A program made the translations under genes and the position numbers. From assembly GCF_902493135.1 (NCBI RefSeq), contig NZ_CABUOD010000029.1, positions 1 to 55,053 on the forward strand: DNA of 55,053 nucleotides. Direction: 5' to 3'. Below, piece after piece: positions 28,920 to 38,100 of the stretch. Position 1 is the first letter of the stretch, and the number at the start of each line of letters is the position of its first letter. The notes beneath the pieces were generated by a model. The model saw only the letters and a list, made by a program, of their open reading frames with translations. It did not search any database and was not told the origin of the DNA. Source of the stretch: an uncultured Parabacteroides sp. GTDB lineage: Bacteria > Bacteroidota > Bacteroidia > Bacteroidales > Tannerellaceae.

Positions 28920-30095
28920 CTAAAATACCGGAATCGAATAGACCAGTCCCAACGAGATACGGTGCGTGTCGGGATCGATTGCTCCCATATCCAAGGCCGC
29001 TTTTTCGAGCTTCACTCCGCGATATGTGTAAAGAAGGAAGATGAAAAGATCGCTGTTCTTGATCGGGAAAAATTCGAGGCTGCTTTGTGCATTCCAGGAA
29101 CGGCGGTACATGCCTTTGGCGAACGGCCCGTTCGCCTTGTAGACCCTTCCGGTTTCATAAGCGCCTTTCACGTAGACATTCCAGCGCGGGTGAATCCGGT
29201 AGTCGACATCGGCGATGACCGATAGATACTCGGTGTTGCAGGCGGTCCGGGCTGTCTCCGGCAGGCGGCTGATAACGCCGTGCTGGTCCAATCCTTGCCG
29301 GGTGTACATGATGTCCAGATAGGTCAGCAGAGGCCCTTTCTCGATCGTGTTGCCGCAGGTGAAGTAATAAGAATAACGTTTTTGGGTCTGTTGTCCCACG
29401 GAAGCGGCGTAGCGGAGTTGCAGGACACGGTCGAAATAGTAGCTGTTCCAGTTTACCGTGTACATGAAAGGTACTTTAGCTTCCCGTGTGTTCTCCGGCA
29501 ATCCGGTCGCATAGATTTCATCATCTTGTCCGCTTCGGTTGTTCACGATCTGGAAACAAAGTTCATGGTCCGGATTGATCTGCCAGTTGCCTGAAATACC
29601 TGCCTGATAGCAGGTCAGCAGGTTGTTGAACTCGCTGAACTCACGGACTTTTATCGAATTGACAAAATATTCGTATCCTCCGAAATTGACAAACTGTTTA
29701 CCGATCGTAAAACCGAACTTGTCATGTACTTTCAGGTTGACATAAGCCAGTTCGAGCGAGGACGAAAGGTTGTCCAGCGAATAAGGGTCCGAATATTTAT
29801 TGAACGACTGCCGGTAATGATAGGAAAGGTTTTTCCATACATCCCCTTTTATTTCCAACCGGACACGATTCAGCTTGAAGTTCATGCCGTCGAAATCGGA
29901 ACCGGTGAAATTCGCGTTCGCCGAAGTAAAAAGTTGGAAATTCATTTCTGCGCTTTCAATCACTTTTTTTCCTCCCGTAAGTCGTTCGACCAGAGTCGGC
30001 TCTTGTCCGGGGACGGTTTCTTTTTCGACTTCCTGTGCAAAGACGGATGGAACGGATATGAATAGTATTGTCGATAAGTAGAGATGTGCTTTCAT
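28920..30095 (-). CDS. outer-membrane porin of the O/P family
   Basis: The 391-residue protein has a signal peptide (MKAHLYLSTILFISVPSVFAQ) and a beta-barrel pattern of alternating polar/apolar strands with many Tyr, Asn and Gly. MNFKLNRVRLEIKGDVWKNLSYHYRQSF in part and FGFTIGKQFVNFGGYE match phosphate-selective porin (OprP/OprO) relatives. It ends in the aromatic SIPVF expected of barrel proteins. The solute is unknown. It is transcribed divergently from the HAD hydrolase gene. Confidence 0.85.
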   Translation of the reverse strand: MKAHLYLSTILFISVPSVFAQEVEKETVPGQEPTLVERLTGGKKVIESAEMNFQLFTSANANFTGSDFDGMNFKLNRVRLEIKGDVWKNLSYHYRQSFNKYSDPYSLDNLSSSLELAYVNLKVHDKFGFTIGKQFVNFGGYEYFVNSIKVREFSEFNNLLTCYQAGISGNWQINPDHELCFQIVNNRSGQDDEIYATGLPENTREAKVPFMYTVNWNSYYFDRVLQLRYAASVGQQTQKRYSYYFTCGNTIEKGPLLTYLDIMYTRQGLDQHGVISRLPETARTACNTEYLSVIADVDYRIHPRWNVYVKGAYETGRVYKANGPFAKGMYRRSWNAQSSLEFFPIKNSDLFIFLLYTYRGVKLEKAALDMGAIDPDTHRISLGLVYSIPVF

Positions 30096-30121
30096 GTTTG
30101 CAAATAAAATGTTTCAGCGTC

Positions 30122-30129
30122 CAAATATA
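30122..30129 (-). promoter_or_regulatory. -7 element of the porin gene
   Basis: TATATTTG on the minus strand, 27 bases before the porin start. No clear -33 element. Confidence 0.45.
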
Positions 30130-30145
30130 CAAATTTTATATGATC

Positions 30146-30175
30146 TTTGGAAATCCGTAATTATTCTTACCTTTG
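30146..30175 (+). promoter_or_regulatory. promoter of the HAD hydrolase gene
   Basis: TTTG at 30146-30149, 18 bases, TACCTTTG at 30168-30175. It lies back to back with the porin promoter, with its -33 element 17 bases beyond the porin -7. Confidence 0.65.
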
Positions 30176-30206
30176 TTGAGGTTTTAAAAGGTAATGAGTT
30201 CAGGTT

Positions 30207-30983
30207 ATGATTAAAGCAGTATTTTTTGATATCGATGGAACATTGGTCAGCTTTAAAACACATGTTGTCCCGAAATCCACCCTTCATGCGATCGAGTTGT
30301 TGAAGAAGAAAGGAATAAAAATATTTATAGCAACCGGTCGCCATCGCCGTTCGATTAACAATCTGGGCGATCTTGAGTTCGATGGTTATGTGACTTTGAA
30401 TGGCGGCTATGTGTTTGCCGGAAAGAACGATGTGATTTATAAGCACAGCATTCCCGATAAGGATATCGAAGCCTTGGTGCGTTACCAGGAAAAGGAAGGC
30501 GAGTTCCCTTGTGCCTTCGTGCAGGAAGACGAGATTTTCATGAACTATACGGATAAAGCGGTAAACGATGTATTTCATCTGTTGGACTTTCCGGCTCCTC
30601 CCATCCGTCCGATCGAGGATATCTATGGAAAGACGGTCTACCAGTTGATCGCTTTTTTTACGGCAGAGCAGGAGAAACGTATTATGAAGGTCTTGTCCCA
30701 TTGTGAGTCCACGCGGTGGAATCCTCTTTTCACGGATGTCGTGCCGCTTGGTAGCAGTAAACGGGTCGGGATTGACAAGATGCTCGAACATTTCCATATC
30801 GGTCTGGACGAATGTATGGCTTTTGGCGATGGTGGCAATGATATCCAGATGCTTGGCCATGTAGGGATCGGGGTCGCTATGGGAAATGCGGCCGAAGATG
30901 TGATGAGTGCAGCCGGTTATGTGACGACTTCTGTCGACGAGAACGGCGTATACAATGCGTTGAAACATTTCAACATTATTTGA
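30207..30983 (+). CDS. Cof-type HAD-IIB hydrolase
   Basis: A cytoplasmic sugar-phosphate or nucleotide phosphatase of the HAD superfamily, 258 residues. FFDIDGTLVSF near residue 6 holds the nucleophile and acid Asp; FIATGRHRR is motif II; SKRVGIDKML carries the motif III Lys; AFGDGGNDIQMLGHVGIGVAMGNA is motif IV. The substrate is not predictable. Carbonic anhydrase follows after 33 bases and may be co-transcribed. Confidence 0.92.
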   Translation: MIKAVFFDIDGTLVSFKTHVVPKSTLHAIELLKKKGIKIFIATGRHRRSINNLGDLEFDGYVTLNGGYVFAGKNDVIYKHSIPDKDIEALVRYQEKEGEFPCAFVQEDEIFMNYTDKAVNDVFHLLDFPAPPIRPIEDIYGKTVYQLIAFFTAEQEKRIMKVLSHCESTRWNPLFTDVVPLGSSKRVGIDKMLEHFHIGLDECMAFGDGGNDIQMLGHVGIGVAMGNAAEDVMSAAGYVTTSVDENGVYNALKHFNII

Positions 30984-31016
30984 TTTTGAACTGTTACATA
31001 TATAAATAGATAGGGC

Positions 31017-31559
31017 ATGATAGACGAGTTATTGAAATTTAATCGTGAATTTGTAAAGAATAAAGGATACGAACGGTTTATCACCAATAAATATCCTGAT
31101 AAGAAAATTGCGATTGTGTCTTGTATGGATACGCGCCTTACGGAGTTGCTGCCGGCAGCTTTGGGCATAAAGAACGGTGATGTCAAGATCATCAAGAATG
31201 CAGGGGCGATTATTTCCCATCCTTTCGGAAGTGTGATCCGGAGTCTGCTGGTTGCCATTTACGAATTAGGAGTGGAGGAAGTCATGATTATCGGTCATAC
31301 CGATTGCGGTGCCAAGCATATGGACAGCGAACAGATGATCGAGGTGATGAAAAAGCGAGGCATTCCTTCGGAACATATCGATATGATGCGTTACTGCGGT
31401 ATTGATTTCAAATCGTGGTTGCGCGGATTCGACACTCCGGAAGGTTCCGTTCGCGAAACAGTGGCCCAAGTACAAAAACATCCGCTGATTCCGAAAGACA
31501 TAACGGTCCGGGGCTTTGTAATCGACTCGACTACAGGAGAATTGACTACTGTCGTTTAG
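31017..31559 (+). CDS. beta-class carbonic anhydrase
   Basis: It hydrates CO2 to bicarbonate, which CarB and other carboxylases need. The 180-residue protein has the zinc ligands in VSCMDTRL (Cys with the Asp-Arg pair) and GHTDCGAKH (His and Cys). It is of the shorter, clade-D-like beta type seen in Firmicutes and Bacteroidota. The leader lacks a consensus promoter, which favours co-transcription with the HAD hydrolase gene. Confidence 0.92.
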   Translation: MIDELLKFNREFVKNKGYERFITNKYPDKKIAIVSCMDTRLTELLPAALGIKNGDVKIIKNAGAIISHPFGSVIRSLLVAIYELGVEEVMIIGHTDCGAKHMDSEQMIEVMKKRGIPSEHIDMMRYCGIDFKSWLRGFDTPEGSVRETVAQVQKHPLIPKDITVRGFVIDSTTGELTTVV

Positions 31560-31653
31560 ATAAATCGAGGCAAAAAGTATTTAATCAAAACCTAAATGTG
31601 GTTAAATGACAAATATTATGTATGTTTTACAGCATAAATTCGAATAAAATACT

Positions 31654-31661
31654 TATCTTTG
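31654..31661 (+). promoter_or_regulatory. -7 element of the 56-residue protein gene
   Basis: TATCTTTG, followed by a GCA as at many promoters in the window. It gives a leader of about 67 bases, which includes a hairpin just before the start codon. Confidence 0.6.
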
Positions 31662-31710
31662 CACTGTAAACAAAAAGAAAAAGAAAGTTTAGGTTTAGTT
31701 ATTATTAATC

Positions 31711-31730
31711 GTTCTCCAAGCGTGGAGAAC
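31711..31730 (+). promoter_or_regulatory. hairpin immediately before the start codon
   Basis: GTTCTCC (711-717) and GGAGAAC (724-730) pair perfectly over a six-base loop. The stem ends four bases before the ATG at 31735. It covers the stretch where a ribosome would bind (GGAG is in the 3' arm), so it could control translation. Confidence 0.6.
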
Positions 31731-31734
31731 TTAA

Positions 31735-31905
31735 ATGAGTAAAATTATGATGATGAGAGAAAACGAAAAAAGTATGCGTACTTTAGCGATGTTGCGTTAT
31801 CAGGCTGATCGTTATCAGTCAGTAGGAAATGGTTCAATGTGTCAGCGAGTAAATGCTGAGATCCGCAGATTGATGAGCCAAATGAGCGAAAGCTCTAAAA
31901 ATTGA
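31735..31905 (+). CDS. small basic protein of 56 residues, function unknown
   Basis: The frame starts MSKIMMMRENEKSMRTLAML and ends SQMSESSKN. It is Arg/Met/Gln-rich and predicted helical, without a signal peptide or membrane segment. It has its own -7 element (31654), a GGAG in the leader, and a plausible terminator after it, so I take it as a real gene. Further in-frame ATGs at 31747, 31750 and 31753 (MMMRENEK) are alternative starts. I do not recognise a family. Confidence 0.65.
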   Translation: MSKIMMMRENEKSMRTLAMLRYQADRYQSVGNGSMCQRVNAEIRRLMSQMSESSKN

Positions 31906-31938
31906 GTAGTAAACAGTAAATAATTTTGTAGATGTAGT

Positions 31939-31973
31939 CTCTTCACCGTAGTCTTTAGAAAGACGGGTGAGAG
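31939..31973 (+). other. structured 3' region of the small-protein transcript
   Basis: GTCTTT and AAAGAC (951-964) form an inner hairpin. It is enclosed by CACC/GGTG and CTC/GAG pairs. It may protect the 3' end or be part of a small regulatory RNA. Not an obvious known RNA family. Confidence 0.4.
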
Positions 31974-31984
31974 ATAAATGTAGG

Positions 31985-32027
31985 AGGCATTCGACGCTTA
32001 TGTGATAGCGGAGTTTGGCCTTTTTTT
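31985..32027 (+). terminator. probable terminator before the M28 gene
   Basis: AGGC (985-988) pairs with GCCT (32018-32021) with an inner CGCT/AGCG stem, followed by seven T residues. Pairing between the two stems is imperfect. Confidence 0.5.
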
Positions 32028-32030
32028 ATT

Positions 32031-32038
32031 TATCTTTG
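32031..32038 (+). promoter_or_regulatory. -7 element of the M28 peptidase gene
   Basis: TATCTTTG directly after the T run of the upstream terminator, 42 bases before the start. No clear -33 element. Confidence 0.5.
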
Positions 32039-32080
32039 TCCGGATAAGAAAAACTATAATCTGTAAAACACAATATCGAA

Positions 32081-33079
32081 ATGAGAAAAACGGGATTATT
32101 CTTAGTCTCTATTGCACTAAGTGCTGCGTTGTGGGCCGAGTCGCCCGAAAAGAAAGGGCTGGATGTCATTAACAAGGCAAATGCCGAGGCCTATATCGGC
32201 TTTCTGGCAAGCGATGCTCTGGAAGGTCGTGAAGCCGGTTTCCGTGGTGGGCGTATTGCCGGTGAATATATTGTATCTAATTTGAAAACGATGGGGATCG
32301 AGCCTCTGTTCGAATCCTATTACCAACCTTTCGAGGCCTATAATAAGGAACGGCAGAAGAAAGGCCGTTTCCAGGTCCATCCGGATTCGGTCGCGAAGCT
32401 GAAACAAGGTGTCCACCAAAAGCTGTCGATGAACAACATCCTGGGAAAGATCGAGGGTAAGAACCCGAACGAATATGTGATTATCGGCGCCCATTACGAT
32501 CATCTCGGCTTTGACCCGATGCTGGACAGCGACGGGATCTATAACGGGGCCGACGACAATGCTTCGGGGGTTTCGGCTGTCCTGCAGGTCGCTAAGGCGT
32601 TTTTAGCTACAGGTGTCCGACCGGAGCGGACCGTTATTTTCGCTTTCTGGGATGGCGAAGAGAAAGGTTTGTTAGGCTCCAAATATTTCGTGCAGACATT
32701 CCCGGAGATGGATAAGGTGAAAGGATATCTGAATTATGACATGATAGGCCGTAATAATGACGAGTCCAGACCGACGCATGTCGTTTATTTCTATACGGAA
32801 GCGCATCCTGTGTTTGGCGACTGGCTGAAAAACGATATCAAGAAATATGGCTTGGATTTAGCACCTGATTATCGTCCGTGGGATAAACCGGTAGGAGGGA
32901 GCGATAACGCTTCGTTCGCTCTCCTGGATATCCCGGTCATCTGGTATCATACGGACGGCCATCCTGACTATCATATGCCGGGCGACCATGTGGAAAAGAT
33001 CAACTGGGATAAGATTGTCGACATAACAAAAGCCTCTTTTCTGAATATGTGGAATCTGGCGAATGAGAAAGACTATTGA
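32081..33079 (+). CDS. secreted M28-family metallopeptidase
   Basis: The 332-residue protein has a signal peptide (MRKTGLFLVSIALSAALWAES) and a zinc aminopeptidase domain. GAHYDHLGF holds the first zinc His, GADDNASGVSAVL the bridging Asp, DGEEKGLLGS the catalytic and metal-binding Glu pair, YLNYDMIGR an Asp, and YHMPGD the last His. This is the co-catalytic two-zinc M28 set. Likely an envelope or periplasmic aminopeptidase or glutaminyl-cyclase-like enzyme; the substrate is unknown. Confidence 0.92.
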   Translation: MRKTGLFLVSIALSAALWAESPEKKGLDVINKANAEAYIGFLASDALEGREAGFRGGRIAGEYIVSNLKTMGIEPLFESYYQPFEAYNKERQKKGRFQVHPDSVAKLKQGVHQKLSMNNILGKIEGKNPNEYVIIGAHYDHLGFDPMLDSDGIYNGADDNASGVSAVLQVAKAFLATGVRPERTVIFAFWDGEEKGLLGSKYFVQTFPEMDKVKGYLNYDMIGRNNDESRPTHVVYFYTEAHPVFGDWLKNDIKKYGLDLAPDYRPWDKPVGGSDNASFALLDIPVIWYHTDGHPDYHMPGDHVEKINWDKIVDITKASFLNMWNLANEKDY

Positions 33080-33171
33080 CGTGATCGACGATGCTTTCCG
33101 GTTGTGAAAAGAGTCGTTATTCGTTTAGAAAAAGGTGGTAGTCTTCTGTTATATGTCTGCTGATTGCTGTG

Positions 33172-33228
33172 AACCCTGTGAACTTGGGAGAGCCGGACTT
33201 AAAAAAACGGTTCCAAGTTCACAGGGTT
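33172..33228. repeat. 16-base perfect inverted repeat
   Basis: AACCCTGTGAACTTGG (33172-33187) and CCAAGTTCACAGGGTT (33213-33228) pair perfectly over 25 bases, with an extra G-T pair outside. There is no T run after it in either direction. It lies between the ends of the M28 and susD genes and looks like a palindromic intergenic repeat. Confidence 0.7.
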
Positions 33229-33316
33229 TACGACAAATCGTTGTATATAAATTGTTTATAAGGTGTGAAGGCAGACTTTGAAAAACCTGATTAGGGAGGT
33301 GTAATCCACCAACAAA

Positions 33317-33352
33317 GAAGGCCCATTCTTCACAACAGAAGGATGGGCCTTC
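33317..33352 (-). terminator. terminator of the first susC/susD operon
   Basis: GAAGGCCCATTCTTC and GAAGGATGGGCCTTC form a 15-base stem with one G-T pair and a six-base loop. Read on the minus strand it follows the susD stop and leads into a short T-rich stretch. Confidence 0.8.
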
Positions 33353-33378
33353 CGGAAATATTCAGTATGGAAATGGTC

Positions 33379-35142
33379 TTATAGTTCCCACCCCGGATTC
33401 TGTACCAGATTCGGATTCAAACCGATTTCATCTGTCGGAATAGAGAACAGATAGTTTTTAGGTTCGATGAAATTCGGAACCGGATTGGTTACGCGCTTGG
33501 TGTAAATATCAAGTGCTCCATTGACAAAACCTAATTGGGTTTCAAGAGTCTTATACTCTTCTTCCGTGTAGGCTGTCGGATCGTCGCTGTTTGTCGCTTT
33601 ATCTGGGATAATACCTAATTTCGGTTCGTTCAGGCGCAGACCGCAAGCCCAACGCATCAAGTCTGAATAGCGATAACCTTCGGCCATCAGTTCTACACGG
33701 CGTTCACGACGGATTTCACGGATCAGGTTTGCATTCGAACCTTTGATAGTCGGATATTCTTTCACCAATTTCGGGTCCTGTTCAGGATTGGCTGTCAAAT
33801 GATGAGTGAAACCAACACGGTCGCGCAAGGCATTGACCGTTTTGTTCAATTCCGGATCTAAGCCCAATTCGGCACCGGCTTCGGCACGAATCAGCAAGAT
33901 TTCTGCGTAACGGAACAAAGGAGCATCGAGCGTGCCCTGATGGTGGACAGTCGAGTATTCCGCCGGATTGAAGAATTTAGCAACTGCATAACCGGTGGAT
34001 GAATTGTAAAGTCCCGGCAGCAGAGAGCTGATACCTGCACGTTTGCCATTCAGCAGATAGCTATGTTCTCCCGCTTCCGGAGAGTCGACAGTCTGAAGCA
34101 GGCGCGGGTCGCGGTTGTTGAGTTCGGCTACCAGCGTCGTATGGGTCGTATGGCCTTCGCATCCGCAAAGTGTGATCGGTTTTCCTGTTTTTGCGCATAG
34201 GTAATCTTCGACAGCGTCACGGCTGAATCCGATAGGAGTTTCACCTACGCCTATCATGCGGGAAACGTTGTTTGCTCCGCCCAGTGCCGGGTCGTATTCA
34301 CGTGAAAGAATGATTTCCGGGTTATTTTCATAATCAGCCTGGATGAATAACTCGTGGTATGCCTGGCTGGGGCTGGAACCTTGGAACAGAGAATAGCCGT
34401 ATTCCGGTTTCATCAGTTCGCCGGCAGCGTCGTAAGCGGCTTGCAGGAATTCCGTGTCTCCCTCGATGTTGTGGTAACGGCGGTAAGTCCCTTCAAACAA
34501 GCACATGCGAGCTTTCAATGCCAAAGCGGCATCTTTGCTGACGCGACTGACGCCTGTTGTTGCTTTGGTCGGCAGCCAAGCGATGGCTTGGTTGATGTCT
34601 TTCAATACGTTGGCCATAACAACCGTACGCGAATCCCGTGCCTTATACAAGTCTTCATCACCGGGAATCAGAACATGGTCATACCAAGGTACATCACCGA
34701 AACGGCGCACTTTGTTGAAATAATCCATACATTTGAAAAATAGAACTTCACCGGCATAGTGTTGTTTGATGCTTTCGGCAACCGGAGCAAGCTCATAATA
34801 TTCAAGGTATGCATTGCAGGCACGAATGATTTCCCATTTCCACTGGTCATCTTTTGTGGAAATTGAATGTTGGCTGAATGCTACGCTGTTAGGACTCCAC
34901 GGCAGAATATTGTCTGATTGGAAATCTCCTTCCAGCATTCCGAAACTGTATCCGTTGAAGGCTCCATGTCCGCTGAGCAAGTCGGGATATAAGTTGTTGC
35001 AATAGGATTGCAGCGTTTCTTCGGTGGCGTTTGCGAAAGTTTCTTCCGTACTGACGAATTCGACAGGATCTTTATCCAGTACGTCACAACTTTGTGCTGC
35101 GAAGAACAGCAAGCCACACAGTGATATAATTGACTTTTTCAT
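33379..35142 (-). CDS. SusD-like surface lipoprotein (pair 1)
   Basis: SusD proteins bind substrate on the cell surface and form the lid over SusC. The protein of 587 residues has a lipoprotein signal (MKKSIISLCGLLFFAAQSC, acylated Cys19) and the SusD/RagB domains: KDPVEFVSTEETF near the start, ILLIRAEAGAELGL in the tetratricopeptide part, and IRRERRVELMAEGYRYSDLMRWA near 500. It follows susC pair 1 by 12 bases on the minus strand. No glycoside hydrolase lies beside it, so the substrate is unknown. Confidence 0.94.
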   Translation of the reverse strand: MKKSIISLCGLLFFAAQSCDVLDKDPVEFVSTEETFANATEETLQSYCNNLYPDLLSGHGAFNGYSFGMLEGDFQSDNILPWSPNSVAFSQHSISTKDDQWKWEIIRACNAYLEYYELAPVAESIKQHYAGEVLFFKCMDYFNKVRRFGDVPWYDHVLIPGDEDLYKARDSRTVVMANVLKDINQAIAWLPTKATTGVSRVSKDAALALKARMCLFEGTYRRYHNIEGDTEFLQAAYDAAGELMKPEYGYSLFQGSSPSQAYHELFIQADYENNPEIILSREYDPALGGANNVSRMIGVGETPIGFSRDAVEDYLCAKTGKPITLCGCEGHTTHTTLVAELNNRDPRLLQTVDSPEAGEHSYLLNGKRAGISSLLPGLYNSSTGYAVAKFFNPAEYSTVHHQGTLDAPLFRYAEILLIRAEAGAELGLDPELNKTVNALRDRVGFTHHLTANPEQDPKLVKEYPTIKGSNANLIREIRRERRVELMAEGYRYSDLMRWACGLRLNEPKLGIIPDKATNSDDPTAYTEEEYKTLETQLGFVNGALDIYTKRVTNPVPNFIEPKNYLFSIPTDEIGLNPNLVQNPGWEL

Positions 35143-35154
35143 GTTCTTTGTTTT

Positions 35155-38100
35155 TTAAAATGTTACATTAATACCGAATGAATAGGAGCGGGTAAACGGA
35201 TAAACACGTCCGCCGGCTTCTGTTGCCAAACTTCCGACTGTTGTGGTGCTGCCGTTCTTTGTCGTTGAAGTGTTACGGCTTCCGACAACGTCCGGATCCA
35301 GATATTTATACAATCCGGTTGCTTCCCAAAGATTTTGGCCGCTGACATATACTTTCAGTTGCTGGATACCGATTCGGCTGGTCAATGTTTTCGGGATTGT
35401 ATAACTTAACGTCACATCTTTCAAACGGATGTAAGCGCCGTTCTGGAGATATTTGGTTTGCACTTTTTTGCTTCTGTTATTGAATAAAGGTACAGGATAA
35501 TAAGCATTTGTGTTGGTTTCAGACCAAGAGTTGTCAACATGGTAGTCGTTCAGGCAGGATGACCATACGCCATCGTATCCCCAGAAGATCGGGCTGTCCA
35601 ACCAAATGTCGCGTTTCATAGTTCCCTGGAAGAAGAGACGAAGGTCGAATCCTTTCCATGAGCCGCCTAAATTGAGGTTGAAGTTATAACGCGGAGTATT
35701 GTTACCGATGATTTTGCGGTCACCGGAGTCGCCGACGCGATTATTACCCTGATTGATCTTACCGTCACCATTCAGGTCGGCATATTTGATGTCACCCGGA
35801 ATCCAGGTCGTAGAAATGAATGACTGGCGATCTGCCATTTCTGCGGCTTCGGCAGCATTTTGGATGAAACCTTCTGTCTCATATCCCCAGATTTCACCTA
35901 TCTTCATGCCTTTGTAGTAAGTTTCGTTCAAACTCATTGTCGGGTTGTCATAGCGGGTGATCTCGGATGTGTTATCGGAGATACCGACACCAATGGAATA
36001 GTTCAATGGGCTGCCGGCTACATTCTCGATATTATCATTCCAGGTGATGGACAATTCCATACCTTTCGTACGCATGTCGGCAAGATTTTCCTTACCTCCG
36101 GTTGTTCCTAATACGGCCGGATATGTACGGCGTACTACCATGTCTTTCGTGTCGCGGATGTAATAGTCGAATGACCCTGTCAAGCGTCCGTTCAGCATAG
36201 TCCAGTCTAAACCGACATTGGTCGTGTAAACTTTTTCCCATGTGATGTTCGAACTTGCCAATGTCGGAGCTGTCAGAGCACCGGCCATTTGTCCGTTAAT
36301 CAGGTAACTTAATGTTTTACTGTTCAGATAACTCAGGTATTGGAAGTTCCCGTCCGTCACTTGGTTGCCCAAGCCACCATAAGAAGCTCTCAACTTCAAA
36401 TTGTCGAAGAGGTTACGCGCCGGTTCGAAGAACGGTTCTTCGGAGATACGCCAACCGGCCGATACGGAAGGGAAGAATCCCCAGCGGTCTCCGCTTGCAT
36501 ATTTGGACGAACCGTCATAACGACCGTTCACTTCAAGCAGGTAACGTTGCTTATAGTCGTAATTCAAACGGAAGAATGCACCTTGTACAGCCCAGATCGT
36601 TCCGGAGAAAGTCGGTAGACGGGATGTATTGGCAAGGTCGATGATAGGCTTGTCGTTGTTGAACAGGCTTTGTGTCATCACGGACAGGTTATTTGTCTTT
36701 TTGCTTTCCTGGTTGTAACCGACCATTAGGCCGAAATTGTGTACATCGTTGAATGACTTTTTGTAATCGGCATAGATGTTGAGTGCCTGATATGTTGTGT
36801 TATATCTTGCCTCTGTCATCTTGTTCGGACTTCCGGCAACCGAGCTTTGGCTTCCGTCAGGATTGGTTTGATAGAGAGTCTTAACGTTGTTTGTCTGATT
36901 TTCGTAATACTTGTTGCCTGTATAATCACCCTTGATGGATAAACCTGCAATCGGGGTAAGGTTAAATGCTGCAGTGTACCACATATCGTCCGAATTCATT
37001 TTGTCTCGTCCTGCAAGAGCCATACGGCCTACATAGTTGTAGTTGAATCCGCTACCTCCGATACCGGCCCAGTCGCCATTGGCTGTGTACATCGGAACCC
37101 AAGGCATTGAACGGTAGACTTCATAGTGGGCGGATTCACCCATGTAATCTTTGACGTCCGGAGTATTGGATGTATTGCGGTTGTATTTCGTACGGAAAGT
37201 CAGTTCCAACCATTTGGTAACTTGGGTAGAATAGTTGAACGTCATGTTGATACGTCTGTATTCGTCTGTTCCGTGACGTAAAAGGCCGTCCTGCCCTTTG
37301 TAGCCGATAGAACCGTAGTAAGTGCTCTTTTCAGAACCTCCGCTGATGCTTGCATTATGCTGTTGCATGAATGAAGGCTGGTACATCTCTTCAAACCAGT
37401 CTGTATTACCGGCATAAGCCCATTCACCGACTGCTGTGATTTGCCCGTCTGTTGCCGGGAAAGAAGAAGGGCCTGTGCCTGCTATGTAGGCATCGACTGC
37501 GTTGATCAATTCATCAGACCATGTCATCGCATTTGAGTTTTTACCGGCTACGTTCATGGTTCTCAGCCATTTGTCAGAAGAAATGCCGTCCGGCAGGCGG
37601 GAGGCTTTTGACCAGGAGAGGTTGTTGTTGTAATTAACCTGAACCTTTTGTGCCTTTTTCCCTTTTTTTGTCGTGATCAATACTACACCGAATGCTGCAC
37701 GTGCACCGTAAATAGATGCGGATGCTGCATCTTTCAATACGGATACACTTTCGATATCCTGCGGGTTAAGCAATGATAAATCTTCTGTTTCCACACCGTC
37801 AACCAGCAATAAGGCTGAACCACCGTTCAAGGACGTCGTACCACGAATATTAAATGTGGTGCTTGCTGTCGGATCACCGCTGGCAAAGTCGATGTTCAAG
37901 TTGGGTACAACACCTTGTAAACCTTGCGCGATGTTACCGATCGGGCGGTCTTCCAAAACATCGCCGTCTGCGATCCCTACGGCACCGGTCAGGTTTACCT
38001 TCTTTTGTACACCATAACCAACGACTACGACTTCTTCCAATTTCTGGGTGTCTTCCGCTAATTTGATTTGAAGAGTGGATTGTCCGGTATATTTGATCTC

